The notes below the pieces were generated by a model. That model had not been told where the DNA came from and did not search any database. It saw nothing but the letters and a program-made list of their open reading frames with translations. This document shows positions 57,494-64,000 of a stretch of DNA of 64,000 nt, piece by piece. Every line of letters begins with the position of its first letter. Position 1 is the stretch's first letter. The position numbers were made by a program, and so were the translations under genes. Where the stretch lies: the NCBI RefSeq assembly GCF_006716425.1, contig NZ_VFOZ01000001.1, positions 5,332,001 through 5,396,000 of the forward strand. Direction: 5' to 3'. The DNA is from Actinoallomurus bryophytorum. GTDB taxonomy: Bacteria; Actinomycetota; Actinomycetes; Streptosporangiales; Streptosporangiaceae.

Positions 57494-58378
57494 TCATCCC
57501 CGTTGATATGGGGACGTATTTTTGAACTCGTCCGCGACGGCGGCGATGAAGTCGGTCGATTCGTCGGGCGGCAATGCCGCGGCTCGCAGATGGTCGAACC
57601 ACGTCGTATGACGACGGACGTCCTTGTCCTTCTCGAGGAAGATGTTCCCCGCAGGTGAATCGACGTACACGACGTCGAGATCCGTCGGGTCGGGGAAGCC
57701 GATGATGGTGAAGGCGCCGCCGAGCCCCGGGTGGGCGCCGCGGGTGAAGGGCAGCACCTGAATCGTGACGCTCGGCAGCTCGTCCACCTCGAGCAGGCGG
57801 GCGAGCTGGGCCCGCATCACCGGGTGGCCGCCGATCGGCCGGCGGAGCACCGCCTCGTCGAGCACGGCCCACATCTCCAGCGTGCCGGCCTCGGCGAGCA
57901 TCGCCTGGCGCCTGCGGCGCAGGGAGATCATGCGGTCGATGTTGGCCGGGCTCTCGGTGGGCTGACCGACTTTGATCAGCGCGCGGCTGTACTCCTCGGT
58001 CTGCAGCAGCCCGGGAATGAGGTGGGTCTGGAACGAGCGGATCGAGGCCGCCGACGCCTCAAGCCCGACATAGGTGTCCAGACCGGCAGATAGCACCGAT
58101 TCGTACTCGGTCCACCAGCCCCGCTGCTGGGCATCCTTGGCCAGAGTGAGCAGCTGTTCGCGCTGCCCTGAGTCGCCGACCTCGTACAGGTCGAGCATGT
58201 CGCGAACGTCGCGGATGCGGGCGACCGACTTTCCCGTCTCGATCCGGCTGACGCGGGACATCGAGCATTCGAGGTGCCGGGCGACATCCTCGATCATCAG
58301 GCTGGAGGACTCACGGAGCCTGCGGAGTTCCATGCCCAGGCGGCGCCGGCGGACCGTGGGGCTTTGAGAATCGGACAT
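57494..58378 (-). CDS. XRE-DUF5753 regulator
   Basis: A 294-residue regulator. The N-terminal XRE HTH is clear (LGMELRRLRESSSLMIEDVA, then RHLECSMSRVSRIETGKSV, about residues 14-53). DUF5753 follows (about 100-285) with the family hallmark RSFQTHLIPGLLQTEEYSRA, RRRRQAMLAEAGTLEMWAVL, LPSVTIQVLPFTRGAHPGLG and DVVYVDSPAGNIFLE. GGAGG lies six bases before the ATG. It is followed by a short DUF397 gene and terminator. Such pairs control differentiation or antibiotic genes in Streptomyces; targets here are unknown. Confidence 0.92.
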   Translation of the reverse strand: MSDSQSPTVRRRRLGMELRRLRESSSLMIEDVARHLECSMSRVSRIETGKSVARIRDVRDMLDLYEVGDSGQREQLLTLAKDAQQRGWWTEYESVLSAGLDTYVGLEASAASIRSFQTHLIPGLLQTEEYSRALIKVGQPTESPANIDRMISLRRRRQAMLAEAGTLEMWAVLDEAVLRRPIGGHPVMRAQLARLLEVDELPSVTIQVLPFTRGAHPGLGGAFTIIGFPDPTDLDVVYVDSPAGNIFLEKDKDVRRHTTWFDHLRAAALPPDESTDFIAAVADEFKNTSPYQRG

Positions 58379-58971
58379 CGAGCACCTCCAGGTCGACCGT
58401 CCTGGACGGGAGGGGTTGGGAGGGGAAGCGGTGAGGGGGATGGAGGGTCGTGGCCGGTGGCGGCGGAGAGCGACGGATCGTTCGCCCAGGGATGTCGTCC
58501 GCCGCTAAAGCGTACGCGAGCCCCGATGGCGATGGTCGGAGTTTTTGCCCGATACTACCTTTGAGCCTCATTTATGCAGGTCATCCCGACAATTGAGGTC
58601 ACTCACCGTCGTCGTTCGAGCACCTCTTGCCACGACATGGCACTTTACCTGTCCAATGCTATGCGGCTCACCCTTTTGTGTCGTACGGACGATCCTAAAA
58701 GAGCCGTCTGATGGTCAGTGTCCCGGATTCGTCCACGGTGTCGCGCCGGTATCGCCTTGTGGTGCGGGCCTGGATGATCACCTCTCGGTCGCCGGGGAGT
58801 CCGAGCGTTACCCGCCGAGCCCTTCCCAAAACCCCCGATGCGAACGTATGTTCGATGACGCCCGCCTTCCCCCGGGCATCACGGCACCGATCGACCGGGA
58901 AGGCAGGCGGCCCGCGTGGGCGGAGTGAGCGGTGCGAGACGGCGTCCGCGAGACGCATGGACGAGGTCCAC
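58379..58971. other. Intergenic region, 593 bp, with a G-run motif
   Basis: Divergent gap between the DUF5753 regulator and the DUF6504 gene. Near 58397-58425 it holds a CCGTCC-T-GGACGG hairpin and the four-run G motif GGGAGGGGTTGGGAGGGG (58408-58425), able to form a G-quadruplex on the plus strand. The 58540-58700 part is less GC-rich, with TTGAGCCTCA and TTGAGGTCA repeats, and probably contains promoters. Reading frames in both directions at 58700-58960 lack a credible start and were not called. Confidence 0.5.
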
Positions 58972-59247
58972 ATGAGCCGGTCCTACGGCGAGCCGGTGGA
59001 CGTCTGGCTCGTGGACGGGCGGCCGTCGCGGTTCGTGTGGCACGGCCGCCTCTACACCGTCCTGCGGGTGCTGGACCACTGGGTGACCACGCGCGACTGG
59101 TGGCGCGACCGTAACCCCGAGGCCGAGGAGACGACCGCGCGGGAGTTCTGGCAGGTCGAAGCGACCCCGGACAAGGAGATCGGCGTCTACGAGCTGCGCC
59201 ATGACGAGGCGAGCGGAGGGTGGATGCTCTCGCGCGCCTGGGACTGA
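58972..59247 (+). CDS. DUF6504 family protein
   Basis: A 91-residue protein with the DUF6504 pattern: YGEPVDVWLVDGRPSRFVWH (residues 4-23), GRLYTVLRVLDHWVTTRDWW (24-43), REFWQVEAT, and a closing VYELRHDEASGGWMLSRAWD. These small actinomycete proteins are often found next to DNA-polymerase/ImuB-type genes, but no such neighbour occurs here. The ATG at 58972 is preferred for its GAGG site; another ATG lies 15 bases upstream in frame. Function unknown. Convergent with the LLM gene, sharing a terminator. Confidence 0.8.
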   Translation: MSRSYGEPVDVWLVDGRPSRFVWHGRLYTVLRVLDHWVTTRDWWRDRNPEAEETTAREFWQVEATPDKEIGVYELRHDEASGGWMLSRAWD

Positions 59248-59266
59248 CGCCCGGCCGGTCAGTCCC
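59240..59266. terminator. Bidirectional terminator, DUF6504/LLM
   Basis: GGGACTGAC and GTCAGTCCC form a perfect 9-bp stem around a 9-base GC loop. The stem overlaps the stop codons of both convergent genes. Confidence 0.75.
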
Positions 59267-60284
59267 GCACGAAGTCCCGGATCGCCCGCAGCGTCGGCTC
59301 GTCCTTGACCCCCGCGATGAGCAGCGTCGTCACGGGGGACTCCCGCCACAGAGCGAGGCGCTCCTTGATCCGGCCGAGCGGGCCGAGCAGGGAGATGGCG
59401 TCCGCCAGCCCGTCGGGAACGGCGCGGACCGCCTCGTCGCGGCGTCCCTCCAGGAACAGCTCCTGTACGCGCGCGGCCTCCTCGGCGTAGCCCAGCCGGC
59501 CGATCAGGTCCAGATGGAAGTTGGTGTCCCGCGCGCCCATGCCGCCGATGTAGAAGGCCAGCGGGATCTTCGCGACCTCCAGCGCGGCCGGCAGGTCGTC
59601 ACTGACGATCGTCGTGACCGTCGCCGCGATCTCGAAACCCTCGGGCCGGCCCCGCAGGGACTCGCCGAAGACCGGCTCGATCCGGCTCGGATCCACGAAC
59701 AGCGGCAGCCAGCCCTGCGCGATCTCGGTGGACAGCGCGACGTTCTTCGGCCCTTCGGCGCCGAGGTAGATCGGGATGTCCGGCCGCACCGGATGCGCGA
59801 TCGACTTCAGCGGCTTGCCCAGCCCGGTGACGCCGCTGTCCGGGCTGTGGCGGCGCAGCGGCAGCGGGTAGTGCGGGCCGTCATTGGTCACCGGCTCGGC
59901 GCGCCGCCAGACGTCGCGCAGGATCCGGACGTACTCCCGCGTCCGTGCGAGCGGCCGTGCGAACGGCACCCCGTACCAGCCCTCCACCACCTGCGGGCCG
60001 GAGGCGCCGAGCCCGAGCACGAGCCGCCCGCCGGACAGGCCGTCCAGCGTGAGCGCGTGCATGGCGGTGGCCGCGGGGGTGCGCGCCGACATCTGCGTCA
60101 CCGCCGTGCCCAGCCCGATCCGCGAGGTGCGCGCGCCGTACCAGGTGAGTGTGGTGAAGGCGTCGGAGCCGTACGCCTCGGCGGTGAACACCTGGTCATA
60201 GCCGAGGCGTTCGGCGGCGAGCACCGTCTCGGTGTCGTCCACGGGATCCCGCTGCCAGTAGCCGAGGTTGATGCCGAGCTTCAT
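59259..60284 (-). CDS. LLM-class F420-dependent oxidoreductase
   Basis: A 341-residue F420-dependent luciferase-like enzyme of the MSMEG-type group. LGINLGYWQRDPVDDTETVL opens the barrel; DQVFTAEAYGSDAFTTLTWY (about residues 28-47), LGTAVTQMSARTPAATAMHA (about 56-75) and SGGRLVLGLGASGPQVVEGW (about 81-100) are the standard cofactor-binding strands. PDIPIYLGAEGPKNVALSTE comes later. The start is the ATG at 60284. The promoter contains a perfect palindrome like a KstR operator, which suggests a role in lipid or steroid metabolism; this is inference. Confidence 0.9.
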   Translation of the reverse strand: MKLGINLGYWQRDPVDDTETVLAAERLGYDQVFTAEAYGSDAFTTLTWYGARTSRIGLGTAVTQMSARTPAATAMHALTLDGLSGGRLVLGLGASGPQVVEGWYGVPFARPLARTREYVRILRDVWRRAEPVTNDGPHYPLPLRRHSPDSGVTGLGKPLKSIAHPVRPDIPIYLGAEGPKNVALSTEIAQGWLPLFVDPSRIEPVFGESLRGRPEGFEIAATVTTIVSDDLPAALEVAKIPLAFYIGGMGARDTNFHLDLIGRLGYAEEAARVQELFLEGRRDEAVRAVPDGLADAISLLGPLGRIKERLALWRESPVTTLLIAGVKDEPTLRAIRDFVRD

Positions 60285-60299
60285 CCGCGCCTCCCATGA

Positions 60300-60317
60300 A
60301 ATAGAACGCGTTCTATT
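60300..60317. promoter_or_regulatory. KstR-like palindromic operator
   Basis: AATAGAACGCGTTCTATT, an 18-bp perfect palindrome 16 bp upstream of the LLM start. Its core fits the published KstR consensus TNNAACNNGTTNNA (TetR repressor of cholesterol and lipid catabolism in mycobacteria). No TetR gene is next to it. Confidence 0.65.
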
Positions 60318-60406
60318 CAAGCACCGCCTCATTCAAGCATCCGGCGCCCGCAGGTCTCCGGTTCCGTGCGCATGTCGAGGACCGATGGGCCGTATGTCAT
60401 GCTGTG

Positions 60407-60555
60407 CATCGGCGGTTCGCGGAGGAACCCGGTGCGATTCCGGGGCTGTCGCGCAACTGTGACCGGGAAGTTCTTCCTCACCGACAGCCACGGCGTGAGC
60501 CGGAAGGCCGAGGATGGGCGACGATCCGGCAGCCAGGAGACTCCGGCCGCCGATG
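60407..60555 (+). ncRNA. Cobalamin riboswitch upstream of chlID
   Basis: Second B12 aptamer of the window. The closing stem pairs CATCGGCGG (60407-60415) with CCGCCGATG (60547-60555). Conserved blocks GGAACCCGGTGCGATTCCGG, GCGCAACTGTGACC and the B12 box AGCCAGGAGACTCC (60531-60544) are all present. The chelatase gene starts 47 bp later with GAGGAAAGGA as ribosome site. It should switch off chlID-cobO-cobB when cobalamin is plentiful. Confidence 0.93.
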
Positions 60556-60602
60556 ACAGGCCACCTACGGGCGCGCAAACCCGAGGAAAGGACGATCGCC
60601 GG

Positions 60603-62702
60603 GTGAACAGCTACCCGTTCTCCGCCGTCGCGGGACTCGAGGACCTCAAACTGGCCCTCCTGATCAACGCGGTGTCGCCATCGGTCGGTGGCGTCCTCGT
60701 GCGCGGGGAGAAGGGCACGGCGAAGTCGACCATCGTGCGCGCTCTCGCCGCGCTGCTGCCCGGCGTCGACGTCGTCGCCGGCTGCCGGTTCTCCTGCGAC
60801 CCCGGGGCGCCCGACCCCGAATGCCCCGACGGTCCGCACGCCGAGGCCGGCCGCGCCGGCGAGGTACGCCAGGCGCGGCTCGTCGAGCTTCCCGTGGGCG
60901 CGTCCGAGGACCGTCTCGTCGGTTCGCTCGACCTCGAGCGTGCGCTCACCGACGGCGTCCGCGCGTACCAGCCGGGCCTGCTCGCCGCCGCGCATCGCGG
61001 GTTGCTGTACGTCGACGAGGTCAACCTGCTCCACGACCACCTCGTGGACCTGCTGCTGGACGCCGCCGCCATGGGCCAGTCCTATGTCGAGCGCGAGGGC
61101 GTCTCGATTCGCCACGCGTCGCGGTTCCTGCTGGTCGGCACCATGAACCCCGAAGAGGGCGAGCTGCGCCCGCAGCTGCTCGACCGGTTCGGGCTGACCG
61201 CCGAGGTGGCCGCGACGCGTGACCCGGACGAGCGCGCCGAGGTCGTACGCCGCCGTCTCGCCTACGAGGCCGACCCCGCCGCGTTCGCGGCGGACTGGTC
61301 CCAGGCCGACGCCGAGCTCGCCTGGCGCATCAGCGAGGCGCGCGACCGGCTGTCCAAGGTCGTGCTGTCGGACGGCGCACTGCGGCAGATCACCGCGGTG
61401 TGCGCCGAGTTCGAGGTCGACGGGCTGCGGGCCGACATCGTGATGGCACGCGCCGCCATCGCGCTCGCCGCCTGGCACGACCGCGGCGCCGTCACGCCGG
61501 CCGACGTACGCCTCGCCGCGCGCCTCGCGCTGCCGCACCGGCGCCGCCGCGACCCCTTCGACGCTCCGGGGCTGGACGAGGACACGCTCGACGAGGTTCT
61601 CGACCGCACCGGCGACTACGACGTGGAGGAGGACCCGCCTCCCGGCAAAGTGCCGCCCCCGCGGCCCGCGCCCGACCTCGACCTGGACGATCAGAGCGGC
61701 GAGACGACCGCGCGCGACCCGGAGCCCGAGTCCGAGACCGACACCGAGCCCGAACCCGAACCCGATCCGGACGGCCCCGGCTCGGGCGGTCGCGAGGAGC
61801 AGGAGCACGCCGAGGGCGGCCCGGGCGAGGGCGCCCTGGTCGACATCGGGCAGGCGCTCTCCGGTGGCGGCCAGGACGAGAAGACCCGCGCCGACCGGCC
61901 GAAGCCCTCCCCGGCCGGTGCCGTCTACCGGCCGCGGCTGTTCGTCGTGCCGGGCATCGGCGAGGGCGCGCCGGGCCGCCGGTCACGTGCGCGCACCCCG
62001 TACGGGCGCACGGTCGGCGCACGGCCCGGCAGCCGTACGGTCCACCTGACCGGGACGTTGTTCGCGGCCGCGCCGCACCAGCGTTCGCGCGGCCGCACCG
62101 GCACCGGCCTGGTCATCCGCGCCGAGGACATCCGTGAGCCCGTACGCGAGGGCCGCGAGGGCAACCTCGTGCTGTTCGTCGTCGACGCCAGCGGCTCGAT
62201 GGCCGCGCGCAAGCGCATGAGCGCGGTCAAGGCCGCGGTCCTCAGCCTGCTGCTCGACGCGTACCAGCGCCGCGACAAGGTCGGGCTGGTCACCTTCCGC
62301 GGCACCTCGGCGGAGACCACACTGCCGCCGACCTCCTCGGTGGAGGCCGGCGCACGGCGCCTCGGCGAGCTCCCCACGGGAGGCCGCACGCCACTCGCCG
62401 CCGGGCTGGTGCGGGCCGCGCTCGTCCTGCGCACCGAACGCCAGCGTGACCCCGCGCGGCGCCCCCTCCTCGTCATCGTCACCGACGGACGCGCGACACA
62501 CGGCTCCCTGGACGACGCGCTGCGCGCCTCTGACCTGCTGCGGGACGCCGCCTCCGTGGTGGTCGACTGCGAGAGTGGCCCGGTGCGCCTCGGCCTCGCC
62601 GGACGGCTGGCCGCACGTCTCGGCGCCGAGTCGGTACGCCTGGAGGATCTGGCCGCCGACGGGCTGGCCGACGTCGTACGCGACCGGAGGGTGGTGGCCT
62701 GA
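60603..62702 (+). CDS. Fused ChlI/ChlD-type cobaltochelatase subunit
   Basis: A 699-residue AAA+ plus von Willebrand A protein, probably the ATPase partner of CobN. The ChlI-like domain (about residues 1-330) has Walker A VRGEKGTAKSTIV (about 34-46), Walker B LLYVDEVNLLHDHLVDLLLD (about 136-155) and FLLVGTMNPEEGELRPQLLD (about 176-195). A Pro/Glu-rich acidic linker (about 345-405) joins the vWA domain with MIDAS motif FVVDASGSM (Asp528). Actinomycetes use this fusion where others have CobS and CobT. The GTG at 60603 follows the riboswitch. It overlaps cobO by one base (TGATG). Confidence 0.92.
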   Translation: MNSYPFSAVAGLEDLKLALLINAVSPSVGGVLVRGEKGTAKSTIVRALAALLPGVDVVAGCRFSCDPGAPDPECPDGPHAEAGRAGEVRQARLVELPVGASEDRLVGSLDLERALTDGVRAYQPGLLAAAHRGLLYVDEVNLLHDHLVDLLLDAAAMGQSYVEREGVSIRHASRFLLVGTMNPEEGELRPQLLDRFGLTAEVAATRDPDERAEVVRRRLAYEADPAAFAADWSQADAELAWRISEARDRLSKVVLSDGALRQITAVCAEFEVDGLRADIVMARAAIALAAWHDRGAVTPADVRLAARLALPHRRRRDPFDAPGLDEDTLDEVLDRTGDYDVEEDPPPGKVPPPRPAPDLDLDDQSGETTARDPEPESETDTEPEPEPDPDGPGSGGREEQEHAEGGPGEGALVDIGQALSGGGQDEKTRADRPKPSPAGAVYRPRLFVVPGIGEGAPGRRSRARTPYGRTVGARPGSRTVHLTGTLFAAAPHQRSRGRTGTGLVIRAEDIREPVREGREGNLVLFVVDASGSMAARKRMSAVKAAVLSLLLDAYQRRDKVGLVTFRGTSAETTLPPTSSVEAGARRLGELPTGGRTPLAAGLVRAALVLRTERQRDPARRPLLVIVTDGRATHGSLDDALRASDLLRDAASVVVDCESGPVRLGLAGRLAARLGAESVRLEDLAADGLADVVRDRRVVA

Positions 62703-63304
62703 TGCCGCAGGGCAGACCGGCGAGCGTGCCCGATGACGGGCTCACCACCCGCCAGCGGCGCAACCGGCCGCTGGTGATCGTGCACACCGGCGCGGGCAAG
62801 GGCAAGTCGACGGCGGCCTTCGGGCTGGCCCTGCGCGGCTGGAACCAGGGCTGGCCGATCGGGGTGTTCCAGTTCGTCAAGTCGGCCAAGTGGCGCATCG
62901 GCGAAGAACGCGCCCTGCGCGTACTCGGCGAGTCCGGTGAGGGCGGCCGCGTCGACTGGCACAAGATGGGCGAGGGCTGGTCGTGGATCCAGCGGCCCGG
63001 CACCGAGGAGGACCACGCGGCGGACGCCCGCGAGGGCTGGGAACAGATCAAGCGCGACCTCGCCGCGGAGACGTACGGCCTCTATGTGCTGGACGAGTTC
63101 ACCTACCCGATGAAATGGGGCTGGGTGGACGTCGACGACGTGGTCGAGACCCTGACCGCGCGGCCGGGGCACCAGCACGTCATCGTCACCGGCCGCGACG
63201 CCGACCCCCGGGTCGTCGGGATCGCCGACCTGGTCACCGAGATGGGCAAGGTCAAGCACCCGATGGACGCCGGCCAGAAAGGCCAGAAGGGCATCGAGTG
63301 GTGA
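62702..63304 (+). CDS. cobO: Cob(I)yrinic acid a,c-diamide adenosyltransferase CobO
   Basis: A 200-residue CobA/CobO/BtuR-type adenosyltransferase that adds the 5'-deoxyadenosyl group to the reduced corrinoid. The ATP-binding P-loop VIVHTGAGKGKSTAAFGLAL (about residues 23-42) is complete. FQFVKSAKWRIGEERAL (about 57-73) and LYVLDEFTYPMKWGWVDVDD (about 130-149) follow, and VEMGKVKHPMDAGQKGQKGI-type end closes it. ATG overlaps the chlID stop. It is followed by cobB after 19 bp, and is typical in length and order for the aerobic pathway in actinomycetes. Confidence 0.95.
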   Translation: MPQGRPASVPDDGLTTRQRRNRPLVIVHTGAGKGKSTAAFGLALRGWNQGWPIGVFQFVKSAKWRIGEERALRVLGESGEGGRVDWHKMGEGWSWIQRPGTEEDHAADAREGWEQIKRDLAAETYGLYVLDEFTYPMKWGWVDVDDVVETLTARPGHQHVIVTGRDADPRVVGIADLVTEMGKVKHPMDAGQKGQKGIEW

Positions 63305-63323
63305 GGCCCGCCCGGAGGGCCGC

Positions 63324-64000
63324 GTGACGGTCCCGCGGCTCGTCATCGCCGCTCCCGCGTCCGGGAGCGGCAAGACGACCGTTGCCACCGGGCTGATCGC
63401 GGCGCTGACCGCGCAAGGTCTCGACGTCTCACCGCACAAGGTGGGCCCGGACTACATCGATCCCGGCTATCACGCGCTCGCCGCCGGGCGGCCGGGCCGC
63501 AACCTCGATCCGTGGCTGACCGCCGAGGAGCTCATCGCGCCGCTGTTCCTGCACGGCGCGGCCGGCGCGGACCTGGCCGTGATCGAGGGCGTCATGGGCC
63601 TGTACGACGGTGCCGCCGGCGCGGGCGAGTTCGCCTCGACCGCGCACGTCGCGAAGCTGCTGGGCGCGCCCGTGGTGCTCGTCGTGGACGCCGCCTCCGC
63701 GGGCCGCTCGGTGGCCGCTCTCGTGCACGGTTTCGTCACGTACGACCCCGGCGTGCGGATCGGCGGCGTGATCCTCAACCGGGTCGGCTCCGACCGGCAC
63801 GAGGACATCTGCCGTGCGGCCGTCGAGGAGACCGGGCTGCCGGTGCTCGGGGTGCTCCGCCGCCGTGACGACGTGGCCACGCCGTCGCGCCACCTCGGCC
63901 TGATCCCCGCCGCCGAGCGCCGCCCCGAGGCCCTGGCCACGGTCGAACGCCTCGGCGCGCTCGTCGGTGACTCGTGCGACCTGCGGGCCCTCGTCGCGCT
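63324..64000 (+). CDS. cobB: Cobyrinic/hydrogenobyrinic acid a,c-diamide synthase CobB, 5' part
   Basis: The first 225 residues of a CobB/CbiA glutamine-dependent amidase that forms the a,c-diamide, the substrate of cobaltochelatase. The P-loop IAAPASGSGKTTVATGLIAA (about residues 8-27), SPHKVGPDYIDPGYHALAAG (about 37-56), VIEGVMGLYDGAAGAGEFAS (about 87-106) and VVLVVDAASAGRSVAALVHG (about 116-135) are all standard. The gene runs off the window end, so the C-terminal glutaminase domain cannot be seen. GTG start with GGAGGG upstream. Confidence 0.94.
   Translation, partial: MTVPRLVIAAPASGSGKTTVATGLIAALTAQGLDVSPHKVGPDYIDPGYHALAAGRPGRNLDPWLTAEELIAPLFLHGAAGADLAVIEGVMGLYDGAAGAGEFASTAHVAKLLGAPVVLVVDAASAGRSVAALVHGFVTYDPGVRIGGVILNRVGSDRHEDICRAAVEETGLPVLGVLRRRDDVATPSRHLGLIPAAERRPEALATVERLGALVGDSCDLRALVA

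Noticed and set aside
58695-58973. Minus-strand 92-codon frame before the DUF6504 gene
   Set aside because: The most protein-like part (IEHTFASGVLGRARR onwards) has no start codon near it, and no family was recognised; the opposite frame is equally open.
60366-60602. N-terminal extension of the chelatase subunit by 79 codons
   Set aside because: It reads through the second cobalamin aptamer; the GTG at 60603 fits the family start.
61640-61810. Glu/Pro/Asp low-complexity stretch in the chelatase subunit
   Set aside because: Looked like a repeat, but an acidic proline-rich linker between the AAA+ and vWA domains is normal for ChlD-type proteins.

Overview
The window is high-GC actinomycete DNA. 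Most genes end codons in G or C, and many neighbours overlap by ATGA, TGATG or TTGA. The gene families point to a filamentous actinomycete: F420/deazaflavin-dependent oxidoreductases, XRE-DUF5753/DUF397 pairs, an ECF42 sigma factor with a DGPF partner, a HelD ATPase, a transmembrane Ser/Thr kinase, and a cobaltochelatase built from CobN plus a fused ChlI/ChlD protein. Streptosporangiales (for example Thermomonosporaceae) is a reasonable guess, but the sequence alone cannot settle it. I saw no rRNA, tRNA, CRISPR array, phage or intact insertion sequence.

Layout. 1-13 kb: a deazaflavin nitroreductase-like protein; a MarR plus fused ABC exporter operon; a DMT permease; an LLM oxidoreductase; a TetR/NmrA-like divergent pair with a conspicuous operator; an MTOX-type amine oxidase; an SMP-30 lactonase; a CMD protein with a 16-bp palindrome upstream; and a methyltransferase-GNAT operon divergent from a MerR regulator. 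13.7-16.6 kb: cobD-cobQ plus a small receiver-domain gene, all translationally coupled. 16.6-23.2 kb: mixed metabolic and regulatory genes, with a truncated AMP-binding gene, a frameshifted methyltransferase relic and an IS5-type relic between terminal inverted repeats. 23.3-27.1 kb: a cobalamin riboswitch and cobN. 27.1-30.3 kb: SDR and LysR debris bounded by a repeated copy of the cobN tail, then two divergent DUF5753 regulators. 30.3-34.5 kb: a TetR/SRPBCC pair with a start-codon puzzle, an NTF2 protein, the ECF42-DGPF-DUF6069 operon and a small secreted protein. 34.7-46.6 kb: hydrolase, HTH-UTRA regulator, HATPase, Ser/Thr kinase, a second oxidoreductase/LysR scar, a quinone oxidoreductase, HelD, an MHS-family transporter and a Nudix hydrolase. 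46.7-56.2 kb: a LacI-controlled sugar system (binding protein, two permeases, clan GH-A glycosidase, ROK kinase, ManA). 56.2-60.3 kb: an esterase, an XRE/DUF397 pair, a DUF6504 protein and an LLM oxidoreductase under a KstR-like palindrome. 60.4-64 kb: a second cobalamin riboswitch driving chlID, cobO and cobB (cut off by the window end).

Two systems stand out. The first is aerobic-type cobalamin synthesis split over three loci: two begin with a cobalamin riboswitch (cobN; chlID-cobO-cobB), and cobD-cobQ has none. The second is a mannoside- or glucoside-type uptake and breakdown operon. Its promoter carries a palindrome (CTAAACCGGTTTAG) that recurs in near-perfect form before the lacI gene, so one regulator probably controls both. 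The operon has no ABC ATPase, so it probably shares a multitask MsiK-type ATPase encoded elsewhere.

The most unusual feature is gene decay. Two scars have the same layout, a truncated oxidoreductase on the minus strand facing a decayed LysR of one subfamily on the plus strand. A third scar joins a truncated acyl-CoA-ligase-like gene to a broken methyltransferase. I found no convincing new defence or biosynthetic system. The best candidates for follow-up are the cobQ-coupled receiver protein, the SRPBCC gene lacking a canonical start codon just after a TetR stop, and the cobN-tail duplication.
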